From positions 1-8,051 of the forward strand of contig JAKASN010000062.1 of the NCBI GenBank assembly GCA_021819025.1: a stretch of 8,051 nt of DNA. Reading direction: 5' to 3'. Positions 1 through 5,872 of this stretch are shown here, one piece after another. Position 1 is the first letter of the stretch. Each line of letters begins with the position of its first letter. Source of the stretch: Actinomycetes bacterium. GTDB taxonomy: Bacteria; Actinomycetota; Acidimicrobiia; Acidimicrobiales; Acidimicrobiaceae. The translations under genes were made by a program, and so were the position numbers. The notes beneath the pieces were generated by a model. The model was not told where the DNA came from and made no database searches. It saw only the letters and a program-made list of their open reading frames with translations.

Positions 1-71
1 AGGTCTTTGCCCTGCAGATAACCCACGCCGAGGGGCCCGAAGGGGTTGACCCGGTCGAGGAAGGGTGTTAA
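1..71 (+). CDS. C-terminal tail of a possible gene running in from the left
   Basis: Frame 3 is open from the window edge to a TAA at 69-71. It reads as the end of an acidic protein (residues ...THAEGPEGVDPVEEGC). The codons are GC-rich and plausible, but only about 22 residues are visible, so no family can be named. The same frame stays open and protein-like for a further 31 codons after the TAA, up to the TGA at 168-170, which may mean an interrupted gene end or simply chance. If real, it would be another element gene read in the same direction as the 308-1233 pair. Confidence 0.35.
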   Translation, partial: VFALQITHAEGPEGVDPVEEGC

Positions 72-160
72 ATTCTGGACCGTAACGTTAACACTATCAG
101 CCGAAACCTTTCGGTCCGGGCCTCGATGATCGGCGCCACCCCCAAAAGTGCGTGCGCCGC

Positions 161-222
161 GGCGTGACTATCTTGGGTTTCGTTCGGTCTCTGGCCCCGG
201 CGCACACCTTCTATATATGCAC
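161..222 (+). repeat. Duplicated upstream module, copy 1
   Basis: This segment aligns without gaps to 1882-1943, with 41 of 62 positions identical by my count. Shared blocks are GGCGT, TTGGGTTTCG, TGGCCCCGG and TATGCAC at the same spacing. In both places a TGCATATATRTCGG box follows about 60 bp later and then a rightward gene starts. It is probably a regulatory region copied within the element. Here the left TATA is degraded (GTGACTATCTT), while in the other copy it is an unbroken TATATATATT. Confidence 0.6.
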
Positions 223-223
223 C
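199..223 (-). promoter_or_regulatory. TATA plus GGYGNNCRCC dyad element, copy 1
   Basis: Read on the minus strand this is GGTGCATATATAGAAGG followed by GGTGTGCGCC-like dyad bases. It matches 1815-1839 at 23 of 25 positions. In the second copy the dyad is the perfect palindrome GGTGCGCACC. The TATATA is at 212-218. It may be a leftward promoter with an overlapping operator, but I find no convincing leftward gene to its left, so here it may be a regulator site only. Confidence 0.45.
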
Positions 224-275
224 TCCGTCCATGCCCCCAGACCCTTCCCCCGCCCCGCCGCAGCTGTGATCGCGC

Positions 276-289
276 TGCATATATGTCGG
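276..289 (+). promoter_or_regulatory. TGCATATATGTCGG box upstream of the 201-aa gene
   Basis: This 14-mer differs at one base from the identical copies at 2000-2013 and 5900-5913. It lies 18 bases before the GTG start at 308, so if TATATGT acts as a -10 element the transcript would start near 291-294 and carry only the ribosome binding site. No TTGACA-like -35 is seen at normal distance. The promoter role is inferred from recurrence and position. Confidence 0.5.
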
Positions 290-307
290 GTGGAAAGAAG
301 GTGTGTT

Positions 308-913
308 GTGAATCACATAATTCTGCTGAAGGCGCGAGACGGCGAGGTGGCGACCCTCTCGGAGTTCGCCGACGACGCAGTCCCAGCCCAAACACTGCTG
401 GCCGGGGAGCTGCTGCTGCACCTCGGCCCCTACGCGCCGCTTATCGGCAAAGGGAAGTGGGTGGGGTCCCGCGTTATGGCCCTCCCACTGAGGGGCGTAG
501 CGATCCCGCCCGCTTGGAGGGAGGATGATCCCGTGGGCGTGACCCATGTGGTGACTGAAGAGACGGAACGCTATCTCGCCGAGAAATTCGAAGACTTCCA
601 CGCGATCTGCAATTTCACTCGCGGCCAGTACCTGCTCAGCCCGAAACCTTATTCAACCTGGCTCGCTGATCCATCTGGACCCGGCCAACTGCTGCTGCGC
701 CTCCTCATCACCAGCACCGTGTTGAACTGGTCGGGCTGCGAGATCGCCGTCACCCCGGTGGTCCTTCCCTGGATGCGAAACATCACAGCCACTGCTACCC
801 GGCTCATGCTCGAAGAGCAGCGGCCCGCCCAAGAGCGACCTACGCCCTCGCCCGCCATCAAGTCGATGCGCGAACAGCTCGCCGAACCACCTACGCCAAA
901 GCCGCGCCCATGA
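308..913 (+). CDS. Hypothetical element protein, 201 aa
   Basis: I do not recognise this protein. I chose the GTG at 308 because AAGAAGG at 295-301 sits at good spacing. The frame is open further up to 152, but that part runs through the repeat module and has no ribosome binding site. Visible features are an N-terminal mixed part, a central hydrophobic stretch (LLLRLLITSTVLNW, with WSGCEIAVTPVVLPW following) and a proline-rich charged tail (PTPSP, EPPTPKPRP). No Cys/His cluster, ATPase or nuclease motif is evident. Its TGA overlaps the next start as ATGA (910-913), so the two are almost certainly co-translated. Partnership with a phage-type nuclease hints at an early or replication-region role, but this is inference only. 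Confidence 0.75.
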   Translation: MNHIILLKARDGEVATLSEFADDAVPAQTLLAGELLLHLGPYAPLIGKGKWVGSRVMALPLRGVAIPPAWREDDPVGVTHVVTEETERYLAEKFEDFHAICNFTRGQYLLSPKPYSTWLADPSGPGQLLLRLLITSTVLNWSGCEIAVTPVVLPWMRNITATATRLMLEEQRPAQERPTPSPAIKSMREQLAEPPTPKPRP

Positions 914-1233
914 CTATCGAAGAGCAGCTCGCATACTTCCTTACCGCAGCTGGTTTCCAGGGATTCGAGCGCGAGTACCGCTTCGCACCGCCGCGACGCT
1001 GGCGCTTCGACTTCGCATGGAAGGATATCCGCCTCGCCATCGAGATCGAAGGCGGCACTTGGGTGAAAGGCCGGCACAACAGGCCAGTCGGTTATGCCAA
1101 AGACCTTGAGAAATACAACACCGCCACCTTGATGGGGTGGCGCGTGCTGCGGGTCACACCCGCGCTGGTCACCGATGGCACGGCTCTGGCACTGGTGGAA
1201 AGGGCCGCCAATACCGAGTGGGTCACTCTCTAA
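910..1233 (+). CDS. Phage-type PD-(D/E)XK endonuclease, 107 aa
   Basis: This is a small nuclease-fold protein of a type common in phages and prophages of GC-rich bacteria. The core reads RRWRFDFAW (residues 29-37, Asp34) followed by LAIEIEGGTW (42-51, Glu45/Glu47). This fits the strand-turn-strand active site of PD-(D/E)XK/Vsr-like enzymes. GRHNR (54-58) and DLEKYN (65-70), then GWRVLRVTP (76-84), are the other typical blocks. The length of about 110 aa is normal for the group, so it appears intact. The proposed activity is metal-dependent DNA cleavage in the cytoplasm. The true substrate (junction, mismatch or foreign DNA) cannot be read from sequence. The start is the ATG inside the ATGA overlap with the 201-aa gene. 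Its TAA interlocks tail-to-tail with the stop of the leftward gene at 1230. Confidence 0.85.
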   Translation: MTIEEQLAYFLTAAGFQGFEREYRFAPPRRWRFDFAWKDIRLAIEIEGGTWVKGRHNRPVGYAKDLEKYNTATLMGWRVLRVTPALVTDGTALALVERAANTEWVTL

Positions 1234-1610
1234 GGACCCGTGTCGCGCACCAGCGTGAGCGTGGGTGTGGAATCGCTGGCCTTGGAAGCTTCGAGCAGCC
1301 GCGCATTCGCCAGCCGCAGCTCGCCACGACGCTGCTCCGATTCCAGGTCCCGGACCATCTGGCGAAATTGCGGTGCCGTTGGCGGCCAGTCAGATTGCTT
1401 GGTTCCCCACGCCATCGCCGCGGGGATGAAAAGAGTAGCGTCCAAATCCCGCATCAAAAACGCCCAGGCTTTGACCTCGTCCGGGCCGAGCTTCAAATTC
1501 CGGTACCATCCCGCCAGAAGCGTCACGGCCCCCGAAAGTGCCTTGACCGTCTCCTGTGGAACCTCATCGATCTCGCGCATCTGCGCCTCGATTGTCGCGC
1601 GGGTGTCCAT
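1230..1610 (-). CDS. Small helical protein resembling phage helicase loader (G39P-like), 126 aa
   Basis: This is a soluble, mostly helical, charged protein. Residues 33-85 (AGWYRNL ... VKAWAFLMRDLDATLFIPAAMAWG ... WPPTAPQFRQMV) have the spacing I associate with small phage helicase-loader/inhibitor proteins of the G39P type: a Trp-rich helix, a later alanine-rich helix, then a P-T-A turn before another helix. The likeness is by eye and weak, and other small phage replication or packaging proteins are possible. Its ATG directly follows the TAG of the cysteine-rich protein (TAGATG at 1613-1608) and has only a weak ribosome binding site, so translation is probably coupled. Its stop overlaps that of the convergent nuclease by 4 bases. 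The opposite-strand frame is Ser/Arg-rich and looks like a shadow. Confidence 0.75.
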   Translation of the reverse strand: MDTRATIEAQMREIDEVPQETVKALSGAVTLLAGWYRNLKLGPDEVKAWAFLMRDLDATLFIPAAMAWGTKQSDWPPTAPQFRQMVRDLESEQRRGELRLANARLLEASKASDSTPTLTLVRDTGP

Positions 1611-1760
1611 CTAATCCGCCCGATCCTCATCCGCCTTGACCTCCGCGCACGAGGAGCACAGGCTGCCGAGCTCGAAGTCGCGCTCGACCCACCAGCACCC
1701 GTCCTCGCAGGCTTCGTCCGCGGTGCAGCCGCAAATGCGGCAGAATTCAATGTCGAACAT
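1611..1760 (-). CDS. Cysteine-rich small phage protein, probable zinc-binding, 49 aa
   Basis: This compact acidic protein has cysteines at 7, 10, 12, 18, 22, 35 and 38 (CRICGC, ACEDGC and CSSC blocks) and a WWVE segment at 23-26. This CxxCGC...AC..GC.WV...LCSSC layout is a familiar small phage/prophage protein of unknown function. A structural zinc site is likely, made from the CxxC pairs. The ATG at 1760-1758 is preceded by AAAGGAG at good spacing, so I prefer it to the longer frame reaching 1823. It is the first gene of a leftward pair with the 126-aa protein. The 25-bp TATA/dyad element at 1815-1839 lies 55 bases upstream, oriented to drive it. Confidence 0.8.
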   Translation of the reverse strand: MFDIEFCRICGCTADEACEDGCWWVERDFELGSLCSSCAEVKADEDRAD

Positions 1761-1814
1761 CTGACTTCTCCTTTGTGTCATGACGCGCCACCCCGCCCAC
1801 CTCGCGATGGATCT

Positions 1815-1839
1815 GGTGCGCACCTTCTATATATGCACC
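1815..1839 (-). promoter_or_regulatory. TATA plus GGTGCGCACC palindrome, copy 2; candidate leftward promoter
   Basis: On the minus strand it reads GGTGCATATATAGAAGG and then the perfect 10-bp palindrome GGTGCGCACC (1815-1824). It is 23/25 identical to 199-223. TATATAT is at 1828-1834, and a start near 1817-1822 would give a leader of about 60 bases to the cysteine-rich gene. The palindrome lies right at the predicted transcription start, a usual place for a repressor operator. No -35 is apparent. Promoter and operator roles are inferred. Confidence 0.5.
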
Positions 1840-1881
1840 GAAAACAAACCTTTTCCGTTCCGCCAGAAAGGTGTGCACCGG

Positions 1882-1943
1882 GGCGTATATATATTGGGTT
1901 TCGCGGCCATGGTGGCCCCGGTGCACGTCGGTAATGTATGCAC
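1882..1943 (+). repeat. Duplicated upstream module, copy 2, with TATATATATT
   Basis: This aligns gap-free with 161-222 (41/62). It begins just after a near-palindrome GGTGTGCACC (1870-1879) and contains TATATATATT (1886-1895), the shared TTGGGTTTCG (1894-1903) and TGGCCCCGG blocks, GTGCAC (1921-1926) and TATGCAC (1937-1943). With 1815-1839 it forms a back-to-back regulatory region between the leftward pair and the sigma gene. An ATG at 1909 opens a 43-codon frame ending at 2040 that overlaps the sigma start, but I do not call it as a gene. Confidence 0.55.
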
Positions 1944-1999
1944 GCTTTGCGGACCTTCTCCGCCCCCAAAAAAAACTCCTCAGCTTCCTCTGTTGCCCG

Positions 2000-2013
2000 T
2001 GCATATATATCGG
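2000..2013 (+). promoter_or_regulatory. TGCATATATATCGG box abutting the sigma gene start
   Basis: This is a perfect 14-base match, in opposite orientation, to 5900-5913. TATATAT (2004-2010) ends 4 bases before the ATG at 2015-2017. A -10 element there would start the transcript at or beside the A of the ATG, giving a leaderless mRNA, which is common in actinomycetes. There is no -35-like hexamer about 17 bases upstream (the area is C/T-rich). If the encoded sigma factor reads this box, the gene is autoregulated. Confidence 0.5.
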
Positions 2014-2014
2014 C

Positions 2015-2953
2015 ATGGCAACCTTGACGCAACTGATTGAAATGGCGAAAGCTTCTAGTTCGCACATCGAAATGACCAACGAGAACCTGGTGGCGGAGAT
2101 CCAGCGCCTCGACAGCTCCACTATTCCTGCCGACCGGGAACGCCTGGCCGCGCTCCAGGCCAAGCTCCTCGCCCAGAATGCCGGCCTGATTATCAAAGTG
2201 GCGCACCGCTACAACCGCGCCAAGGCATTCACTCCCGACGAAGCCGCGGAGATCTCCATGGCCCCGCTGATCGCAGCCCGCAAGTTCGACCCGGAACGCG
2301 GCGTGAAGTTCTGCGCCTGCCTGCCCTGGTACGTCCGCTCCGCGCTCCAGGCCGAGCACGCCTTCGGCTCGGGCCAGTCCCAGTCGGTCTATGCCCGCGC
2401 CAAGGCCAAGCTCAACAACATGGATCGCTTCTCCGCCGAACAGGTAGCCCGCGCCGCAGAGACGCTGCGGTCCAAGGCTGTCCTAGACAGCCCGACCATA
2501 GCGGCACAAATGACTGACAACATCTCCGCCGAAGAGCTCTTCCTGGAAACAACCGAGAAAAGCGCTGCCGAGACAAGAAAAGAGCGGATGCTCACCCTTG
2601 CCACCGAAGCGGTAACGATGCTCACCCCAGAACAGAAAGAAGTCCTCGCCTCCCTCCTCGCTCCAGCCCCCCACGGTCGCGACGCCGATGGCTTGCGCAC
2701 GTCCCCGGCAATCGCCCGCCAGCTTCTGTTCAAGGTCGAATACGCCAAAACCCAGAAACGCCAGGTATTCGACACCATCCAGGACTACATCCTCGAAAAC
2801 GACCCCAGCCTGCGGCCCCCAAACTGGCAGCCCCGCCAACAGGGGGTATGGCTCCCCGAAATGCAGGGATTCCTCATGGGCCTCTTCGGCACCCCCACCG
2901 CGGATGAGATCGTCAATTACCGGAAGGTGGCCAGGAGAAGGATGCGGCGCTGA
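2015..2953 (+). CDS. Divergent sigma-70-family factor, element-encoded, 312 aa
   Basis: This is a probable RNA polymerase sigma subunit that would direct core polymerase to special promoters. Region 2 is clear: LLAQNAGLIIKVAHRY (51-66, region 2.1), PLIAARKFDPERG (84-96, region 2.2) and VKFCACLPWYVRSALQ (97-112, regions 2.3/2.4). In the last block the usual STYA of the DNA-melting segment is replaced by CACL, while an aromatic pair (W105, Y106) and R108 remain. Residues 194-250 (LATEAVTMLTPEQKEVLASLL ... SPAIARQLLFK) may be a worn region 4. The C-terminus (about 260-312) is unlike known sigmas and ends in a basic RRRMRR. I chose the ATG at 2015 because no start upstream (ATG 1934, GTG 1871) has a ribosome binding site and the TATA box sits directly before it. 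A start at 2042 is also possible. It is flanked by the divergent leftward pair and followed by the GGDEF/EAL gene after 187 bases. Confidence 0.8.
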   Translation: MATLTQLIEMAKASSSHIEMTNENLVAEIQRLDSSTIPADRERLAALQAKLLAQNAGLIIKVAHRYNRAKAFTPDEAAEISMAPLIAARKFDPERGVKFCACLPWYVRSALQAEHAFGSGQSQSVYARAKAKLNNMDRFSAEQVARAAETLRSKAVLDSPTIAAQMTDNISAEELFLETTEKSAAETRKERMLTLATEAVTMLTPEQKEVLASLLAPAPHGRDADGLRTSPAIARQLLFKVEYAKTQKRQVFDTIQDYILENDPSLRPPNWQPRQQGVWLPEMQGFLMGLFGTPTADEIVNYRKVARRRMRR

Positions 2954-3003
2954 CAATGCTTTGGTGCTCGTCGTTTCACAAGGCAGGTCTCTAAAGAAAA
3001 CCC

Positions 3004-3030
3004 TTGCCGATACCGAAATGATTATATAAG
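3004..3030 (+). promoter_or_regulatory. Weak candidate promoter for the GGDEF/EAL gene
   Basis: TTGCCG (3004-3009) and TATAAG (3025-3030) are 15 bases apart, short of the ideal 17. The -10 lies within the palindrome TTATATAA (3022-3029). This differs from the TGCATATATATCGG boxes elsewhere, so the gene may be read by the host sigma rather than by the element's. The leader to 3141 would be about 100 bases. I see no recognisable c-di-GMP riboswitch in it. Confidence 0.25.
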
Positions 3031-3140
3031 GGTGCGATTTCGGGTGCCCGCCTCAGGCAGCCGTCTCGTCCCACTGCCGCTCCAGTCCCCGTCCCGCCGC
3101 ATAATGTGAGATGAAGAGCAGAAACCGATAGGGAGAGAGT

Positions 3141-5297
3141 ATGGCCGAACCCGCCCCCGTGCGGCACGCTGCACGCACGCGAGAGCACGACCTCGCCCGC
3201 AATCTTGCGCACCCTCCGTTCTCGGACCGTCGCTTCTGGTGGGCACAACTGATGGTAGCGGTTGTATTTCTTATCCACCTTGGAGCGGATCTCGCTCACG
3301 CACATGCGACGACTCCCGTTCCCGAGTTCGTGTGGGCACTGCTGCTGCTCCTACCCGTGGTGTATGCGGGCACGACCTTCGGCCTCGTGGGATCGCTCGG
3401 CGTTGCGCTCACGGGGATCGCGACCCTGGCGTCCATTGAGCTGATCCTGCCTCACTCCAACATCGAGCTTTGGGGAGCGCTGAGCGTTTTCGTAATGGTG
3501 CTTGTCACTGCCGTCGTACTTGGTGCTGGTTTCGAGGAGATGCAGACCGCGGCAAAGGCGCAGGCGGCTGCTGAGGCGTTTGCGAAGAGCGAAGAGCGTT
3601 TCCGCCTCGCCTTCGATGGCAATATGGCCGCGATGGCGACGGCGGATTTGGAGGGACATGTCCTGCAAGCCAACCGCGCGTTCTGCGAAATGCTCGGACG
3701 TGCCGAAGAGGAGATCATCGGTGTGAGCTTCATGGACTACACCCACCCCGACGATCTCGCCATATCCGAGGCGATCAACCGCCAGATTGCTCTTGGTGAA
3801 GTCGACCAGCTGCGCTACCACAAGCGCTACCTGCACAAGAATGGAGGGATAGTATTCGCAGAGGTGTCGAAGTCCCTCTCTCGCGATGACAACGGAGCAC
3901 CAGCTTTCGAAATCACCTCCATCCGCGATGTCACCGAGGAGCGCACCCTTGCCGCAGAGCTTTCGCATCAGGCCCTGCACGACTCCCTTACCGGGCTGCC
4001 GAACCGGGCGCTATTTGAGGACCGCCTCTCCCGCGCGCATGACCGAGCCGTTCGCCAAGGCACCCAGAGCGCATTGCTGCTGATGGATCTTGACGACTTC
4101 AAGGGCGTCAACGAAACCCTCGGACACCACACTGGCGATCAGCTCATCGTCGCATTGGCGCGCCGCCTCGAGAAGGTGACACGCTCCTCGGACACCCTGG
4201 CCCGCTTCGCAGGGGATGCCTTCATCTACCTGGCCGAAGGACTCGCCCATGCCGAAGAGGCCCAAGCTGTCGCCGAACGCCTGCTCGGGGTGCTCGCTGA
4301 GCCCTTTGTCCTCGCTGGAACCAATGTGAAACAGAGTGCAAGCCTCGGGGCGGTGGTCTGTGATCCCGGGGAAAATGCGGACTGCACCGAGCTCGTCCAG
4401 GATGTCGATACCGCGATGCACGAAGCGAAGAGCCAGGGCAAGGCCCGCACGGTCCTGTTCCAACCGGAAATGCGCGCCCGCACCTCGAACAGCTTCCAGC
4501 TTGCCCAGGATCTCTCTAACGCCCTCGAACGCCGCGAGATCGCGATGCACTATCAGCCGATCGTGGAATTGGCCAATGGCAACATCCTCGGCTACGAGGC
4601 GCTGATGCGCTGGCGCCACCCCGAGCGGGGACTCGTGCCGCCCGATGTCTTCATCCCTCTCGCCGAACAGAGCGACCTCATCGTCGCACTGGGTGCCTTT
4701 GCGCTTCGCGAAGCAATCGCCGAAGCGGCGAGCTGGGACAGCTCAGGCAGCGGAGCCATTGCCCCCTACGTCGCTGTCAATCTCTCCGCCCGCCAGTTCC
4801 ATGACCCCAAGCTGATTGCGACCATCGAGGAGCTGCTCACCTCTGGCCATCTCGCCCCGGAGCGCCTTGTGCTTGAGATCACCGAGAGTATCGCGCTATC
4901 GGACATCGAATCGGCGATCAGGACCATCGAGCACCTCCAGCACCTCAAGGTCGCTGTCGCCCTCGATGACTTTGGCACCGGCTACTCCTCGCTCTCCTAC
5001 CTTGCGATACTGCGTCCCAACATCATCAAGATCGACCGCAGCTTCGTGAGCTCCTCGCACCGAAGCGTCTTTGCGGGACGCCTGCTCGCAGGAATAGTCT
5101 CGCTTTGCCATGTGCTGGAGATGACCGTGCTCGCCGAGGGGATCGAAACCCATGACCAGTTGGAACTGCTTCGCCAACTTGGCTGCGAATTCGGCCAAGG
5201 CTTCCTCTTCTCGCCTGCGGTTCCGGCTGACGGGGTGGCGGAGATGGGTGAGCGGGTGCGGTCGTCATTGGCAGCTGCGGTCAGACGATCTGTGTGA
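3141..5297 (+). CDS. Membrane PAS-GGDEF-EAL protein, probable c-di-GMP phosphodiesterase, 718 aa
   Basis: This protein probably sets c-di-GMP levels from the inner face of the membrane. Four membrane segments are predicted by eye (about 33-52, 63-80, 82-104 and 109-130), then an Ala/Glu-rich helix (131-150), a PAS domain (about 151-268), GGDEF (about 275-440) and EAL (about 455-705). The GGDEF signature is AGDAF (357-361), so the catalytic Glu is lost. The inhibitory RxxD site (RSSD, 348-351) and DLDDF (316-320) remain. The EAL part keeps EALMR (486-490), NLSARQF (547-553), E579, DDFGTGYSSL (609-618), K630, EGIE (666-669) and Q686, so hydrolysis of c-di-GMP to pGpG is expected. The ATG at 3141 follows GGGAGAGAG at good spacing. 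It lies inside the inferred element, between the sigma gene and the excisionase, as a single-gene unit, so it is probable cargo. Confidence 0.95.
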   Translation: MAEPAPVRHAARTREHDLARNLAHPPFSDRRFWWAQLMVAVVFLIHLGADLAHAHATTPVPEFVWALLLLLPVVYAGTTFGLVGSLGVALTGIATLASIELILPHSNIELWGALSVFVMVLVTAVVLGAGFEEMQTAAKAQAAAEAFAKSEERFRLAFDGNMAAMATADLEGHVLQANRAFCEMLGRAEEEIIGVSFMDYTHPDDLAISEAINRQIALGEVDQLRYHKRYLHKNGGIVFAEVSKSLSRDDNGAPAFEITSIRDVTEERTLAAELSHQALHDSLTGLPNRALFEDRLSRAHDRAVRQGTQSALLLMDLDDFKGVNETLGHHTGDQLIVALARRLEKVTRSSDTLARFAGDAFIYLAEGLAHAEEAQAVAERLLGVLAEPFVLAGTNVKQSASLGAVVCDPGENADCTELVQDVDTAMHEAKSQGKARTVLFQPEMRARTSNSFQLAQDLSNALERREIAMHYQPIVELANGNILGYEALMRWRHPERGLVPPDVFIPLAEQSDLIVALGAFALREAIAEAASWDSSGSGAIAPYVAVNLSARQFHDPKLIATIEELLTSGHLAPERLVLEITESIALSDIESAIRTIEHLQHLKVAVALDDFGTGYSSLSYLAILRPNIIKIDRSFVSSSHRSVFAGRLLAGIVSLCHVLEMTVLAEGIETHDQLELLRQLGCEFGQGFLFSPAVPADGVAEMGERVRSSLAAAVRRSV

Positions 5298-5452
5298 TTC
5301 AACCACTCCAGGAGGGTTTGTTCCGACCTTGTGGATCTCTTTGCCGCGCGTAGAAGATATAAGTTGGGACGTGGGTGTTAGCACATGGATGAAGTGAATC
5401 GTTGGTCTTTGTTTGAGATTGTCTCGATTCACTCGGGTGTTTTTAGCCCAAG

Positions 5453-5599
5453 CCGTTTTACCGCGAGATCGTTCTCTCGGAATGGCTCCGCCCTCCTTGG
5501 ACCCGGACCAGGATCGAATTGGACTGGCCTGTTAAGAACCCGCCAGAACGCGAGAGAAGATCTCAAGGCCGTCCACTGCGAGAATCGCCGGTAAAACGG
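5453..5599. repeat. Separated 11-bp inverted repeat CCGTTTTACCG / CGGTAAAACGG
   Basis: These are perfect 11-base arms at 5453-5463 and 5589-5599, 125 bases apart. The right arm shares GGTAAA with the CTGGTAAAT tandem just to its right and with CCTGGTAAAA near the attachment site (6214-6223). They could be protein-binding sites, for example recombinase arm sites, but nothing further supports that. Confidence 0.35.
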
Positions 5600-5618
5600 A
5601 AGTCGAACTTTGGGAAGG

Positions 5619-5636
5619 CTGGTAAATCTGGTAAAT
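5619..5636 (+). repeat. Tandem 9-bp repeat CTGGTAAAT x2
   Basis: Two exact head-to-tail copies (5619-5627 and 5628-5636) lie just after the excisionase coding region. A related CCTGGTAAAA is found 16 bases before the tRNA fragment (6214-6223). Paired short direct repeats beside xis and the core site are the usual look of integrase arm-type or excisionase sites. This is an inference. Confidence 0.35.
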
Positions 5637-5652
5637 GTCGTCCTCCCGCGTC

Positions 5653-5859
5653 TCATGAGGCATCACTCTCGAGTGTCGCGACGAAGCGATCTAGTTCTGC
5701 ACGAGTGAACCGGGCTGAGCGCTTGATATGGACAGGCTTGAGCGTTCCGGCTTCGACCAGAAGATAGACCGATGACCTTGAGATCTTGAGAAGTAGTGCT
5801 ACTTCGGAATACGTGTAGAGAAGTGCTGTTTCGGGATGGAGGGTGGGAGTTTGGGCCAT
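5653..5859 (-). CDS. Excisionase-like HTH_17 protein (recombination directionality factor), 68 aa
   Basis: This is a single-domain DNA-binding protein of the excisionase/MerR-like HTH_17 family. Residues 15-33 (YTYSEVALLLKISRSSVYL) form the helix-turn-helix. The wing and typical end follow as GTLKPVHIKRSARFTRAELDRFV (38-60), close to the family pattern in which a basic wing precedes an R-x-x-x-LxxF helix. The length of about 65-70 aa is normal. I chose the ATG at 5859-5857 because GAGGAAAA lies just upstream. A longer in-frame start at 5964 has no such site. Its place about 380 bases inside the tRNA-Arg fragment fits a factor that bends attachment-site DNA and favours excision over integration. 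It could instead be a simple transcription regulator. A TGCATATATATCGG box lies 41 bases upstream. Confidence 0.85.
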   Translation of the reverse strand: MAQTPTLHPETALLYTYSEVALLLKISRSSVYLLVEAGTLKPVHIKRSARFTRAELDRFVATLESDAS

Positions 5860-5872
5860 GTGGTTTTCCTCT

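Larger units (their letters stand above)
72..307. other. Gene-poor regulatory stretch upstream of the 201-aa gene
   Basis: I see no convincing gene here. It holds a small hairpin (CCGAAA/TTTCGG, about 109-122), the first copy of the duplicated upstream module (161-222), the 25-bp TATA/dyad element (199-223), a C-rich run (about 224-270) and the TGCATATATGTCGG box (276-289). Long open frames cross it on both strands, but their starts lack ribosome binding sites and their composition follows the repeats. Confidence 0.5.
5298..5652. other. 355-base stretch without a clear gene, with short repeats
   Basis: No gene is supported. An 11-bp inverted pair, CCGTTTTACCG (5453-5463) and CGGTAAAACGG (5589-5599), and a tandem CTGGTAAAT repeat (5619-5636) are present. 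A leftward frame (5656-5429) starts in an ATGA overlap with the excisionase stop, but its product is Arg-rich with no recognisable domain. Another leftward frame in the same DNA looks just as protein-like (DDIYQIYQPSQ). An integrase gene, expected beside an excisionase, is not seen. No rho-independent terminator is obvious after the GGDEF/EAL gene. Confidence 0.5.

Noticed and set aside
68..232. Leftward 54-codon frame starting at 232, downstream of the first TATA/dyad element
   Set aside because: A purine-rich stretch precedes the ATG, but the first half is fixed by the repeat sequence and no family is visible. It could be revisited if leftward transcripts are found.
152..307. Longer N-terminus for the 201-aa protein
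   Set aside because: The extension runs through the repeat module and has no ribosome binding site. The GTG at 308 has AAGAAGG at the right distance.
1945..1985. Hairpin GCGGA/TCCGC followed by an A run, as a terminator
   Set aside because: The A run follows the stem on the plus strand, and on the minus strand the T run comes before the stem, so it is not a rho-independent terminator on either strand.
1780..2040. Rightward frame (86 codons) across the divergent control region
   Set aside because: It overlaps the promoter elements on both sides, has no ribosome binding site, and overlaps the sigma gene start. Composition follows the repeats.
2956..3140. c-di-GMP riboswitch in the leader of the GGDEF/EAL gene
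   Set aside because: The conserved core bases of known c-di-GMP riboswitch classes are not seen, only small weak hairpins.
5500..5535. tRNA-like T-arm sequence (ATTCGATCCTGGTCCGGGTCC on the minus strand)
   Set aside because: The T-stem does not pair and no anticodon or D arm is present.
5429..5656. 75-codon leftward frame overlapping the excisionase stop as ATGA
   Set aside because: The overlap is suggestive, but the product is Arg-rich without domains and another frame in the same DNA looks equally protein-like. There is no integrase signature.
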